A DNA stretch of 64,000 bases from Psychrobacter coccoides (GTDB lineage Bacteria > Pseudomonadota > Gammaproteobacteria > Pseudomonadales > Moraxellaceae), in contig NZ_JAGBKM010000014.1 in the NCBI RefSeq assembly GCF_017498085.1, positions 1 through 64,000 on the forward strand, written 5' to 3'. Numbering within the stretch: position 1 is the stretch's first letter; every line of letters begins with the position of its first letter. A program made the translations under genes and the position numbers. Of the stretch, positions 26,893-35,847 are shown piece by piece. Below the pieces are notes generated by a model that was not told where the DNA came from, ran no database searches, and worked only from the letters and a program-made list of their open reading frames with translations.

Positions 26893-27987
26893 GTGTCTCA
26901 ACATATTAAAAATAACGATTCAGCCGATACCGAGTTTTTAGAAGACAAGCGGGATCAGATCGACAGCCAAGACAGTAATGATACTCAAAACGGGCATGTG
27001 GTCGTTGTGCCTGATGAGATTGAGAATATACATGAAGATGAACCCACAAGCGAGGTAACTGAAAACCTAGATGACGAAGACTTAGAAGAGTTTAGCGAGG
27101 AGGACAAAGAGAGCATCAAAAAAGTCGCCAGTGATGACAATGCCAGTCAGGCAAAAAGCTACGCCAGCATCTTAGTCGAGCAAGTCATGCATGCCAAAGA
27201 AACCTTTGATCGCTCTCTTGGCTCGTTATTTACCAGTGCCTTTACCGCAGGTCTGGAGATTGGTATTAGCTTTTTTATGATTCTTGCTGCCTTTGCCCTA
27301 CTCAGCGGCCTATTGCCTAGTCAATATGCGATCGTTTTATCCTCTTTGCTCTATCCTATCGGCTTTGTCATCGTCGTGATCGGTCAGTCATTACTGTACA
27401 CAGAACAAACCTCCCTATTAAGCCTGCCTGTACTTAATAAAATTGAGCCTTTAAGTAAGCTGTTGCGCTTATGGGGCATCGTCATCGCCGGTAATCTCAT
27501 TGGTGGCTGTCTATTTGCTGCCTTGATGATCGGCCTTGGTATTCAGATGCAGTTATTTAGTGCGGCTGATGTAGATACCTATGCTCAGCATGTTTTAGGT
27601 TTTAAGTGGTGGATCATATTTGGTAGCGCCGTGCTGGCAGGTTGGATGATGGGGGTAGCAGCCTGGCTAGTGACATCAGCTCGTGATACGCTCAGTCGTA
27701 TCTTATTGGTGGCACTGATCACAGGTAGTATTGGGTTTTTAGGCTTACACCACAGTATCGTTGGCAATATTGAAGTATTTGCCGCTTTAATGTACGGTCA
27801 TACCGTCACTATATTGGATTACTTAATCTTCTTAGTGGTGGTATTGGTAGGTAATACGGTCGGTGGCGTGGTGTTTGTCGCTGTCTTAAAAAATAGAACT
27901 TTTTTATTTCAAGTTGAAAAGGTCAAAGAGCAAGCAGAGGATGAAAAGGGCAATAAAATAGTACAAATCAATACTCGTCAGTATTAA
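26893..27987 (+). CDS. Formate/nitrite transporter (FNT) family channel, YfdC-like
   Basis: A 364-residue FNT-family membrane protein. The first 95 or so residues are strikingly acidic and polar (LDDEDLEEFSEEDKES) and are probably cytoplasmic and disordered. The channel domain follows with about six helices: FTSAFTAGLEIGISFF, GQSLLYTEQTSLLSLPVL, and a later GNTVGGVVFVAVLKN. The family conducts formate, nitrite, hydrosulfide or lactate; the substrate is not predictable here. The start is GTG at 26893. The stop overlaps that of the convergent YbjQ gene (TTAA shared), so there is no terminator between them. Confidence 0.85.
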   Translation: MSQHIKNNDSADTEFLEDKRDQIDSQDSNDTQNGHVVVVPDEIENIHEDEPTSEVTENLDDEDLEEFSEEDKESIKKVASDDNASQAKSYASILVEQVMHAKETFDRSLGSLFTSAFTAGLEIGISFFMILAAFALLSGLLPSQYAIVLSSLLYPIGFVIVVIGQSLLYTEQTSLLSLPVLNKIEPLSKLLRLWGIVIAGNLIGGCLFAALMIGLGIQMQLFSAADVDTYAQHVLGFKWWIIFGSAVLAGWMMGVAAWLVTSARDTLSRILLVALITGSIGFLGLHHSIVGNIEVFAALMYGHTVTILDYLIFLVVVLVGNTVGGVVFVAVLKNRTFLFQVEKVKEQAEDEKGNKIVQINTRQY

Positions 27988-28463
27988 TGTGTTCTATGCC
28001 TCTCTGTACTAATCACCGCCGTGCCATAGGCAATGGCTTCGACCATACTGCCTAACTGATTGACATTGGTGACCTCAAAACGTATGCCATAAATATAATT
28101 ACAGCCTTTAAGATGTGCTTGAGTACGCATACGCACCATTGCCTCACGGCGGGCTCGATCCAACAAGGTTTCATAGGTGATTAAATTAAGACCAAATAAA
28201 CTCATGACCCGAGCAATTACCATCTTAAAGTAATCTTGAGCAATAACCACGCTGCCGAGTACCAGCTCACCTTCACTATTCGGTGCTATATTTGGGCGGT
28301 AAAAGCGCTCAGTTGACACAATGATGTGGTCAAGCTCTTTTTCTGAGCGCAGTAGACGCGCCAAGTGTTGACGCTCGTGACGTGCCCCAAAGTACCAACC
28401 CACCACAAACAATATAATGAGCGGCGCATAGTTGATGAGCATTTGAGTGGTAGAGTTGTTCAT
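27984..28463 (-). CDS. YbjQ/UPF0145 family protein with N-terminal membrane anchor
   Basis: About 159 residues: an N-terminal helix (MLINYAPLIILFVVGWYFGA) followed by a YbjQ-type domain (LVLGSVVIAQDYFKMV, YETLLDRARREAMVRM, YIYGIRFEVTNV). Another in-frame ATG at 28490 adds nine residues; the ATG at 28463 is chosen because a purine-rich AGAAGAGA lies about 8 bases upstream. It is downstream of a soluble YbjQ paralogue with about 45 bases between them, so the two form a likely pair. The stop codon overlaps the stop of the FNT channel gene on the other strand. Function of the family is unknown. Confidence 0.75.
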   Translation of the reverse strand: MNNSTTQMLINYAPLIILFVVGWYFGARHERQHLARLLRSEKELDHIIVSTERFYRPNIAPNSEGELVLGSVVIAQDYFKMVIARVMSLFGLNLITYETLLDRARREAMVRMRTQAHLKGCNYIYGIRFEVTNVNQLGSMVEAIAYGTAVISTERHRTH

Positions 28464-28506
28464 GACACGTCTCTTCTCATAAAAAAGCATTCATGCTTTT
28501 GAGCGC

Positions 28507-28935
28507 TTAACCAAAAGGATTAAAGCGTGGTAAATCATCAGTAGACACAGGCTGAGATTGACTTGATGGAGGCTGATTATCAGCAGCTGGGGTTTGGTAG
28601 GTCTGCTGTTGCACAGGCACTGCCTTGACCGCGGTACCATATACAAACAACTCTGAAGCACCTTGAGCGATACTCGAGGTCGAAAAACGTAACCCCACAA
28701 CAGCATCAGCGCCCATGGCTTCTGCTTTGAGCACCATGCGATCTATCGCTTCTTGGCGTGACTCCTCTAGCAGCTCGGTATAAGCGGTTAGCTCACCACC
28801 GACGATGTTTTTTAGACCTGCAAACAAGTCCTTACCGACGTGTTTTGAGCGTACGGTACTGCCATAAACCACATCCAAACGCTCAGTGATTTGATGTCCT
28901 GGTAGATGCTCAAGATTGGAAAGTTGCACGGTCAT
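28507..28935 (-). CDS. YbjQ/UPF0145 family protein
   Basis: A 142-residue protein with the YbjQ domain: KDLFAGLKNIVGGELTAY, LLEESRQEAIDRMVLKAEAM, GADAVVGLRFSTSSIAQG and a final FVYGTAV. The family forms small oligomers, with no settled function. A 20-residue Pro/Gln-rich tail follows. The frame runs upstream to a GTG at 28962 inside a MITE-B remnant, but the ATG at 28935 has AAGG 8 bases upstream and matches the usual family start. It is paired with the membrane-anchored paralogue encoded downstream. Confidence 0.85.
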   Translation of the reverse strand: MTVQLSNLEHLPGHQITERLDVVYGSTVRSKHVGKDLFAGLKNIVGGELTAYTELLEESRQEAIDRMVLKAEAMGADAVVGLRFSTSSIAQGASELFVYGTAVKAVPVQQQTYQTPAADNQPPSSQSQPVSTDDLPRFNPFG

Positions 28936-28956
28936 GATTTTACCTTTTATAAACAC

Positions 28957-28986
28957 AGCCACTTTTAAAATGAAGACACGCCCTAG
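28957..28986 (-). repeat. MITE-B end fragment, B3
   Basis: Read on the minus strand this is CTAGGGCGTGTC followed by TTCATTTTAAAAGTGG, which matches the first 30 bases of MITE-B copies (CTAGGGCGTGTC, CTTACTTTAAAAATGG). No second end was found nearby, so it is a remnant. It overlaps the stop codon of the YecA-like gene. Confidence 0.6.
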
Positions 28987-29540
28987 TCATTGGTGTGGAA
29001 CAATAAAAACAGCTCAGTCAAATTGCCTTCGATACTATTGGCCATTTGCGCCATTTTGTCTTCGTCATTACGCATGGCTCTAAGCTCTGGGTCCTCATCA
29101 TCGATACCGCTTAGCACGATCATCGGTAGCGTCAGTACCGCAACATCTTCGCTAGTGTCCTCGTCTTCAAACCAATTACTGGCCTCGTCACCATACATAG
29201 CATCTACAAAACCAATCGACCACGCAACGATATCTGACTCATCTGAAAAGTCGACCGCCACTTCTTCGTTGCCAGCATCTTCACCAAATGGCAGCTCGAT
29301 AGGTGTCTCGTTTTTTATCTCGGCCATGATAGCGTCACGCCAACGACGAATGCCATCGATGACGTTGTCTGGCACTTCACTGGTATGACCTTCAAACAAA
29401 GCGTCTATCCAGTTTGGTAAGGGGCGTCCAATGACAGTAGCCGTCAAAAAACCATGGGTAGCGACACTGTCGAGCACATACTCACTTTCTTGGTTGTCTA
29501 AATAATCCAATAGCTCGTCGAAGCTTAAGGGGTTGTTCAT
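28983..29540 (-). CDS. YecA/UPF0149 family protein
   Basis: A 185-residue acidic protein of the UPF0149/YecA family: LSFDELLDYLDNQESE at the N-terminus, then ATHGFLTATVIGRPLPNW and WSIGFVDAMYGDEA, which are the conserved family blocks. No C-terminal SEC-C zinc motif is present, so it is a short form. The ATG at 29540 follows AAGGA by 8 bases; a longer start at 29573 is less likely. Its TAG stop is the TAG of a MITE-B end, so the original C-terminus may have been longer or different. Function unknown. Confidence 0.85.
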   Translation of the reverse strand: MNNPLSFDELLDYLDNQESEYVLDSVATHGFLTATVIGRPLPNWIDALFEGHTSEVPDNVIDGIRRWRDAIMAEIKNETPIELPFGEDAGNEEVAVDFSDESDIVAWSIGFVDAMYGDEASNWFEDEDTSEDVAVLTLPMIVLSGIDDEDPELRAMRNDEDKMAQMANSIEGNLTELFLLFHTND

Positions 29541-29797
29541 AACGTATTTCCTTAGATCGATAGACGGCGTCATGCCTAGTCATTTGTAAAATGGTAGTAC
29601 GAACCTCATACTTTTTATCAACACCAATAGGCTATTTGCAGCTTAACACAACTGGGCGATGACAATACATGGTCAGCAACATATTGTCATACCCTAATCA
29701 CAGCTTACGAGCAGGCTTATCAATAGATGGCAGGTTGATGACTGAGACTAGCATCACATCGCTTTGAGCCTTAAACTTAAAGGCGGTCCGTCTTATT

Positions 29798-30043
29798 TCA
29801 CTCGTCATCCCACTCATCATCGAAGTCATCATCAAAGTCGTCGTCATCATCACCTAAGTCGTCTAAATCATCTTTTAAAGCTTTTGCTAGACGCTTTTCT
29901 TCTAATAGGTTATCAATGAGGCGGCGCTTTTCTAAACTGCTTAAGCGTGTACGAACACTACTCTCAGCTTCTTCGACCATCTTTGCGTCATCATCATCAC
30001 CAAAATCATCATCAAAATCATCATCGATATCAGAATCACTCAT
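29798..30043 (-). CDS. Small acidic protein, PA3496-like
   Basis: An 81-residue protein whose two ends are almost all Asp (DDDFDDDFGDDDD at the start, DDDFDDDFDDEWDDE at the end) around a basic amphipathic middle (LSSLEKRRLIDNLLEEKRLAKAL). The middle resembles the small PA3496-type proteins named as putative envelope integrity factors; that link is tentative. The gene is free-standing, with a normal ATG start. The GAT/GAC-rich repeats make it prone to length change. Confidence 0.7.
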   Translation of the reverse strand: MSDSDIDDDFDDDFGDDDDAKMVEEAESSVRTRLSSLEKRRLIDNLLEEKRLAKALKDDLDDLGDDDDDFDDDFDDEWDDE

Positions 30044-30197
30044 GACAAACTCCTATATATGGGGCAATAAATTTAAAATGCATGGTTATAACTATGCCTT
30101 ATAAAGTCTCTAACGTGCCTTGTCAATCCTTTTTGCTCAAATGAGCATTTTAGTCTGATTTTTTGCGGTCATGAATGCTCAATTGCGTTATAAAAGC

Positions 30198-31712
30198 CTA
30201 TTCACTGCCAGTCATAAGCACGGCATTACGCACCTCTGCCAAGCGCTGTATCATGGAGTCATTTGCGCCATCAAAGATAGCACACTCACGTTCGTATACA
30301 GTTGTAGGACGCTTCAAGCTCTGCACTTGTACATGATTACCAATTTGTTTTAGTCCAGCGTTTGGTAATAAAATCAGCATTTGCTCTTTTTTGCCCACAC
30401 GCTTTAACAGCTGCGCCATGGCATCTGCTTGAGCTTCGTCACTCACGCCAGCCTTGGCGGGTAGCGCAAAGCGTGACAACTCAATGTGCTTATCATGAAT
30501 AATCTTGTTTAGCATCAGATACAGCTTGCCCAACATGACACCTGCCAGTGCTACTTTGGCATGACTGTTGTCCGCTTTTAGAATGGCACAAGCCCCCTTT
30601 TCATCAAAGCTTGGCGTGTTTGTAGCGCTGACACCAAGCAATAGCGGCTGCTTGAGTAACTCTGTCATCGCTTGATTCAATAACTGGGTACAGAGGGCAA
30701 GATATGGCATACGCATCTCAGGAGCGAGGCGCTCCAACATATTAAACTCGTCATGGAACATAATCTGCACGCTAACACTATCCATAGGACGCATGGCTGA
30801 TAATTTAGCTCCCGAGTTGGGGAGTTTACTGACGTTAGCCTGGTTCGGGTTCACGCTTGCCGCTTCGAGATGATCAGTATGGCTGACAGACGTATCACTG
30901 CTGGGGTCAACGTCCTGCTTTGGTGACGCTGTATTACTGTCTGCGCCAGTCTGCTGCCCATCAGCCGTGGCGCTCGCTGCTTGCTGCTGCCCTCTTAGAT
31001 AAGCATTGACCTCGTCTTGAATACCAGCCGTATTTATTGGCTTTTTCACTTGCGTCTGAACGGTTTCATCATGATCCTCGGTGGCTAAGTCAGTAGCGCC
31101 ATCAGTACCTGAGCCCTGCTGTGCTGTATGACTTTCATTGGCCATCCGGCCATACGCCAGCTGACCCGACTGTAATTGACGCTCACGATGTAAGTCCTGA
31201 ATATCATGACTTAGCGCATTAATCTGCTCCTTGGTCGGACGCGCCACATAACCATACAAGAGCCATAAAAATAAATGTAGAATCAACGAACCTATGACAA
31301 ACGGCCACTGCATAGCGACAATCTCACCTTTGCTAATGTCCTTCAAGGTGATGGCCACACTGCCAATAACAGCATCGCCTTTGGTCGCCATTTGGCGAAT
31401 GGTCTCGCCCTGCTGCATAGGTGCATTACCTACGGGGACCAGCAGCTCATCATTATTGTCTTTAATTAAGATACGTGCCACGTCTTGCTCGCTGGTATAA
31501 CGATTGGCAATGACACTAAGACTAACGCGGTCCTTATTTTCTAAAGACAAGCGCGCCTCATCGATGAGCTGAGCGACCATTTGCTGGCCTTTTTGCTCAC
31601 GGATTTTGGTCAGTTGTTGATCAGTACTAATGACCAGTAATAGTGTCTGCAAACAAAAACTGACCAGAATGATAATGGCAAACAACCCTTGCCGTGGCGC
31701 TAAATACGTCAT
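30198..31712 (-). CDS. Smp/YtjB-like membrane protein divergent from serB
   Basis: A 504-residue protein. An N-terminal helix (LFAIIILVSFCLQTLLLVI) and a second helix near residue 140 (FVIGSLILHLFLWLLYGYV) frame a periplasmic region of about 100 residues that resembles the Smp (YtjB/AhpA) domain. The middle (about 190-310) is low-complexity, Gln/Ser/Thr/Asp-rich. The C-terminal 190 residues form a second cytoplasmic domain I cannot name. It is divergent from serB, which is also the position of ytjB in E. coli, and this supports the assignment. It may be longer than E. coli YtjB because of the added C-terminal region. Confidence 0.65.
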   Translation of the reverse strand: MTYLAPRQGLFAIIILVSFCLQTLLLVISTDQQLTKIREQKGQQMVAQLIDEARLSLENKDRVSLSVIANRYTSEQDVARILIKDNNDELLVPVGNAPMQQGETIRQMATKGDAVIGSVAITLKDISKGEIVAMQWPFVIGSLILHLFLWLLYGYVARPTKEQINALSHDIQDLHRERQLQSGQLAYGRMANESHTAQQGSGTDGATDLATEDHDETVQTQVKKPINTAGIQDEVNAYLRGQQQAASATADGQQTGADSNTASPKQDVDPSSDTSVSHTDHLEAASVNPNQANVSKLPNSGAKLSAMRPMDSVSVQIMFHDEFNMLERLAPEMRMPYLALCTQLLNQAMTELLKQPLLLGVSATNTPSFDEKGACAILKADNSHAKVALAGVMLGKLYLMLNKIIHDKHIELSRFALPAKAGVSDEAQADAMAQLLKRVGKKEQMLILLPNAGLKQIGNHVQVQSLKRPTTVYERECAIFDGANDSMIQRLAEVRNAVLMTGSE

Positions 31713-31969
31713 GATATGTTAAACTTTTTTGAATGAAGGAAATTAAAAAATGAGACTGTCGCTCATTTTCCAGAAAATGTAGCCGAATAGTAATCTTTAC
31801 TATATCACCATATCTATCGCCATAGGTTTGGCTAAGATGATATTTTTATATTATCCGCCAAGACTGCTTATTATCCAGCGGTTTTACTTTGCGTGCCATG
31901 TATAGGCGACAGGCGGTAAAACTGTTATTATTCCTAATCTTATCTGAGCATACAAGGGACAATTGAGCC

Positions 31970-33181
31970 ATGCCAAAAAATACGCCTTATTCGTTACCAA
32001 AAGACAGCAAAGCATGGCAGCAAGCCGTTGATTCTGTTGCCTCATTGCTGCCCGATGGTACCAATTTGCACGATTTTGATACACTACAGTCATTGCCCGT
32101 ATTCGCATTGATTGTTGTATTGCCAGCGCATGTACCAACGCTCGACATTCATCAATATATACAGTCTTGGGTTGATGAACAGCCAAACTGGCATTTGGTG
32201 ACAGTAGCAGAAGACACTGAAGCGACTTTCGTCGATATTGCTGTGCCTGATATCGCCAATGACACTGACCCTACTGCCAATACTGGCTCGGTACCTTATC
32301 AGCCCTTTGTACCAGCGCAAGTATTTCGCTATTTATTAGTGCCTGTGACCGACACCATGATGCACCCTGCCAAAAAGACAGCGGCGGCGCATATCATTGA
32401 TGATCAGCTCACCACTCGCCTGCGTCGGGATTTGGCAGAAAACTATAGAGCTCAAGGGGATGAGAGCCCCATTCTAGATAGCTCTAAACTGGTCGATTGT
32501 CATATTTTATCTGTCGGTCACATGCTGCGTACACACAAGCTTGCCTGCTTTGATATGGACTCAACCTTGATTGAGCAGGAGGTCATCGTTGAGCTGGCAA
32601 AAACCGCTGGCATCGGTGAGCAAGTTGAAGCCATTACGGAGTCTGCGATGCGTGGTGAGATAGACTTTGATGAATCATTTGCTCAGCGTGTCGCACTCTT
32701 AGAGGGCATCCCCACCTCAGTTTTGGATGATATCTGTACTCGTCTAACCCTATCTACTGGTGCTCGTACAATTATCAGTGCCTTAAAGACCTTGGGTTAT
32801 CATACCGTACTCGTCTCTGGGGGCTTTACTTATTTTGCCAACTATATCGCCGATCAGCTCGGTATCGATGAAGTCCATGCCAACCACCTAGACATCGATG
32901 AAGGTGAAGTGACAGGTCATATACAGCTGCCGATCGTCAATGGCGAAAAAAAGGCCGCTATCGCTGCTCACGCTGCCGAGCGTATGGGTATTGAGATGTC
33001 GCAAGTGGTCTGTGTGGGTGACGGTGCCAACGACTTGCCGATGATGGCTATTGCTGATCTGGGGGTGGCCTATCATGCCAAACCTATCGTCGAGGCTCGT
33101 GCTGATGCAGCGGTTAATGTCACCGGTCTTGAAGGGGTTCTCTATGCTCTAGGCTATCCAGCGCTTACCCCAGTTCAGTAG
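31970..33181 (+). CDS. serB: Phosphoserine phosphatase SerB
   Basis: A 403-residue HAD phosphatase that converts L-phosphoserine to serine, the last step of serine synthesis. The catalytic domain starts near residue 190 with DMDST (195-199); VSGGFTYFANYIADQLG and VGDGANDLPMMAIADLGVAYHAKP are the later HAD motifs. The first 180 residues are an N-terminal regulatory-type region, as in longer SerB proteins. It is divergent from the Smp-like gene and followed by a DUF368 gene on the same strand. Confidence 0.95.
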   Translation: MPKNTPYSLPKDSKAWQQAVDSVASLLPDGTNLHDFDTLQSLPVFALIVVLPAHVPTLDIHQYIQSWVDEQPNWHLVTVAEDTEATFVDIAVPDIANDTDPTANTGSVPYQPFVPAQVFRYLLVPVTDTMMHPAKKTAAAHIIDDQLTTRLRRDLAENYRAQGDESPILDSSKLVDCHILSVGHMLRTHKLACFDMDSTLIEQEVIVELAKTAGIGEQVEAITESAMRGEIDFDESFAQRVALLEGIPTSVLDDICTRLTLSTGARTIISALKTLGYHTVLVSGGFTYFANYIADQLGIDEVHANHLDIDEGEVTGHIQLPIVNGEKKAAIAAHAAERMGIEMSQVVCVGDGANDLPMMAIADLGVAYHAKPIVEARADAAVNVTGLEGVLYALGYPALTPVQ

Positions 33182-33272
33182 CACAGCAACACTTATACCA
33201 GTAGCACGGTGATATTGGGTATCGATTTATTTCGAACTCATTCTGCCGGCTTTGTTCAATTAAGGAATCTCC

Positions 33273-34292
33273 ATGACGACATCACAATCACCACGGCCAG
33301 ATGTGTCGTCTTCAGGCATCGTAGCTGAGCAACACGCTGCTGCGCAAAAAAAGGCAGCAGCAGACAGTAAAAAACAGCTCGTAGGTGTTTATATAAAAGG
33401 CATGGCCATGGGTGCAGCTGATATCGTCCCTGGCGTCTCAGGTGGTACTATTGCTCTCATCTCTGGCATTTATGAGCGTCTGATCAATGCTATTGGCAGT
33501 ATCGGTCCCAGCCTTTGGCAAGTGTTTCGTCAGGATGGAGGTATAAAGGGTGTGGTGGCCATGTGGCGGCAAGTGGATGCGACATTTTTGTTATGCTTGC
33601 TACTAGGTATTGTTACTAGCTTTGCGACCTTAGCGGGTATCATCAAACATCTACTAGACAATCAGCCGCTACTGATTTGGTCGTTCTTTTTTGGCTTAGT
33701 CGTTGCCACGGTTTTGCTATTACTGAGCGAGATTAAACGCTGGAATGTTGCACGAGCGGTACTGTTTATCACCGGCATCATCACGGCTGTTACCATCAGT
33801 AGCTTGCCACTACTCACCACAGCGCCTAGCCTGCCTTATTTGTTCTTTGCAGGCGCTATTGCCATCTGTGCGATGATATTACCTGGTGTCTCAGGGTCCT
33901 TTATCTTATTGTTATTGGGCGCTTATAATGCTGTCTTAGATGCTGTTGATACGATGAATTTGAGCGTGATCTTCACGGTTATGGCAGGCATGGCCACGGG
34001 ACTGTTATTGTTTACACGGGCACTAAAATGGTTGTTGTCACATTACTATCAGGGCACATTGGCGCTGTTGACTGGTTTTATCGCAGGCTCGCTCGTCAAG
34101 GTATGGCCGTGGAAAGTCGATACTTTAGGGACGCTCAATAGCGAAGCCGTTTATAATGTCGCACCGTGGCACTACCCAGAAGGTGCGCACTGGCTGGTAA
34201 CCCTAAGCCTGATGTTACTCGGTGCGGTTTTGGTATCAGCACTGTCGTGGTGGGGACATCACAGCAAACGTCCAAAGGGTACAGCGGACTAA
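33273..34292 (+). CDS. DUF368 membrane protein, PopT-type polyprenyl-phosphate transporter
   Basis: A 339-residue protein with about nine helices and the two DUF368 signatures: MGAADIVPGVSGGTIALISG near residue 50 and ICAMILPGVSGSFILLLLGA in the middle. DUF368 proteins (PopT) recycle undecaprenyl phosphate carrier lipid to the cytoplasmic face, as DedA-type UptA proteins do. That function is established for the family and inferred here. A hydrophilic Ala/Lys-rich N-terminus of about 40 residues precedes the first helix. It lies 90 bases after serB. Confidence 0.85.
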   Translation: MTTSQSPRPDVSSSGIVAEQHAAAQKKAAADSKKQLVGVYIKGMAMGAADIVPGVSGGTIALISGIYERLINAIGSIGPSLWQVFRQDGGIKGVVAMWRQVDATFLLCLLLGIVTSFATLAGIIKHLLDNQPLLIWSFFFGLVVATVLLLLSEIKRWNVARAVLFITGIITAVTISSLPLLTTAPSLPYLFFAGAIAICAMILPGVSGSFILLLLGAYNAVLDAVDTMNLSVIFTVMAGMATGLLLFTRALKWLLSHYYQGTLALLTGFIAGSLVKVWPWKVDTLGTLNSEAVYNVAPWHYPEGAHWLVTLSLMLLGAVLVSALSWWGHHSKRPKGTAD

Positions 34293-34446
34293 AACCTTTG
34301 CAAGCCTGATAGCCTGTAGCGCTTGAATATAAGTAACCCAATTAGACGTCAACTGTTGTCGCAAAGCCGCCGTCGCCCTCTTTAGCTTTGCTCGTTTTGC
34401 TTTCATAATGAAGTCATTGAAACTCACCTTATGAATAGCGAGATGA

Positions 34447-34836
34447 ATGATGTTTTCAACTGTATTTTCTACTATCGGCACAGACATCTGGGGCAGCAGT
34501 GCACTGCTTGGCGGTATTATATTATTAGCCGTTAGTGCTATTATCGCTGTCTCATCACAGCGCTGGCTGCTGTGGTATGTCGTTGGTGGTATTGCGTACT
34601 TTATAGCGGTGGAGATGACTCATAACCTTATATTGAGCTGGTTTGCTTTTTCAGACTGGCACAGCTATGTTGCGGCTTTGGCCATCAGTTGGTTACCACT
34701 GGCAACTTGGGTGCTGTATCGAGCGCTGCGTTATGATGATGTCAGTGATGCCTTGCAGCGAGAGCGTGAGCAGGCCAAAGCACGTTATATTGAACATACC
34801 CCTATTTATGACGATCATTATCAACCCCGTTTTTGA
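34447..34836 (+). CDS. Hypothetical membrane protein
   Basis: A 129-residue protein with about three helices (LLGGIILLAVSAIIAVS, WYVVGGIAYFIAVEM, YVAALAISWLPLATWVLY) and a charged cytoplasmic tail. I do not recognise the family. Two adjacent ATG codons (34447 and 34450) give nearly the same protein. It follows the DUF368 gene by 150 bases and has its own terminator. Confidence 0.65.
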   Translation: MMFSTVFSTIGTDIWGSSALLGGIILLAVSAIIAVSSQRWLLWYVVGGIAYFIAVEMTHNLILSWFAFSDWHSYVAALAISWLPLATWVLYRALRYDDVSDALQREREQAKARYIEHTPIYDDHYQPRF

Positions 34837-34880
34837 TAGCAACCAAAGCCTACTGCTAAATTTTAGGTTTTCATCGTTTT

Positions 34881-34909
34881 AAAATGCGCTTAGTCTTAGC
34901 GCATTTTTT
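34881..34909 (+). terminator. Rho-independent terminator after the membrane protein at 34447
   Basis: AATGCGCT pairs with AGCGCATT around a 7-base loop, followed by six T. Confidence 0.85.
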
Positions 34910-35129
34910 GACTCTAGTCGTCGATAGTCAGCAGTTTTTTTGAGTGCCATCTGCCGCATTGTTACATGATGCTTAACAGCACCTACGTAACTACTAAAGA
35001 GTTGAAAGTGACTAATGGTTTATAATTAACTGATAGGATTGTCGTGCAAATTACTATAAAGTAACGTCTATTTTCAGCTGCCCTTTTACTTTTCACCTCT
35101 AAACTTTATTCATTGTAGGAAACCCAATT

Positions 35130-35636
35130 ATGTTCAATATCCCTGTATTAAATATCAAATCTGATCCATTAGACGTCCTGTTGGCAGTCGTTGGCTATCG
35201 TCTGTCCATGCTTGCTGATGGCGATAATGAAGAAGTACAAAGCCTGCTGGCTGATCGCCAAGTGACCATCGAATTTATGAGCGAAGAGTCTGACGTTGTT
35301 CGTCATTTCACGTTTGATAATGGTCAGTTTAGCCAAGACAGTGGCAGCGCTGAAAAAGCTGATTTGAGCATCAAGTTTAAAGACTCTATGACTGGTGTGA
35401 AGCTACTCACTAAAGGTAGCCTGCCGGCATTTATGACGGCTGTGCAAGAAGGCAACTTAAGCATAGAAGGTGATTATAGCCTGATGATGTGGTTCAACAA
35501 ACTTGCCAAACATATCGTGCCTGAGGTTCCAGAGAAGTGTGAGCCTTATATCCAAAAAATGAAGCCTTATACTTATAAAGCCCAGCAGTTCGCTGAGCAT
35601 TGGATCGGTGTGGCGAAGCACAAGCTGGGTAAATAA
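35130..35636 (+). CDS. SCP2 sterol-binding-domain-like protein
   Basis: A 168-residue soluble protein with the pattern of a bacterial SCP2-like lipid-binding domain: the beta strands of ADRQVTIEFMSEESDV and VRHFTFDNGQFSQD, then ADLSIKFKDSMTGVKLL and the closing VQEGNLSIEGDYSLMMWFNKLAKHI. The family binds hydrophobic ligands. The ligand is unknown; the protein could relate to the ubiquinone accessory factor UbiJ, but the evidence for that is weak. It stands alone and ends in a strong terminator before bioB. Confidence 0.7.
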   Translation: MFNIPVLNIKSDPLDVLLAVVGYRLSMLADGDNEEVQSLLADRQVTIEFMSEESDVVRHFTFDNGQFSQDSGSAEKADLSIKFKDSMTGVKLLTKGSLPAFMTAVQEGNLSIEGDYSLMMWFNKLAKHIVPEVPEKCEPYIQKMKPYTYKAQQFAEHWIGVAKHKLGK

Positions 35637-35734
35637 CTTGCGATAAGGGTGTATTATTAAAGTCATAAAGTACACAAATGTGGCTTTTGACACTGTTTTT
35701 TTGTATTCTTAATCGCACTCTGATTTTCTAAAGA

Positions 35735-35769
35735 GGTTACGGTATACTAGGGTTACCGTAACCTTTTTT
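35735..35769 (+). terminator. Rho-independent terminator between the SCP2-like gene and bioB
   Basis: A perfect 10-base stem, GGTTACGGTA and TACCGTAACC, with a 9-base loop and six T. The arms are palindromic enough that an operator role for bioB is also conceivable, but the T run favours a terminator. Confidence 0.8.
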
Positions 35770-35847
35770 ATGACTTATTTATCATCTAAAGCACTTATAA
35801 CCTATCTGATTTTATTATCGTTTCATGCTTTTAAAAGGATTTAATTT

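Noticed and set aside
29798..30043. GAT/GAC-rich repeats as a possible CRISPR or tandem repeat array
   Set aside because: They encode Asp-rich ends of a small protein and have no spacer-repeat layout. No CRISPR-like array was seen anywhere in the window.
33190..33220. Possible MITE-A remnant after serB (TTATACCAGTAGC)
   Set aside because: Only about 13-17 bases match, the flanks do not, and the match could be chance.
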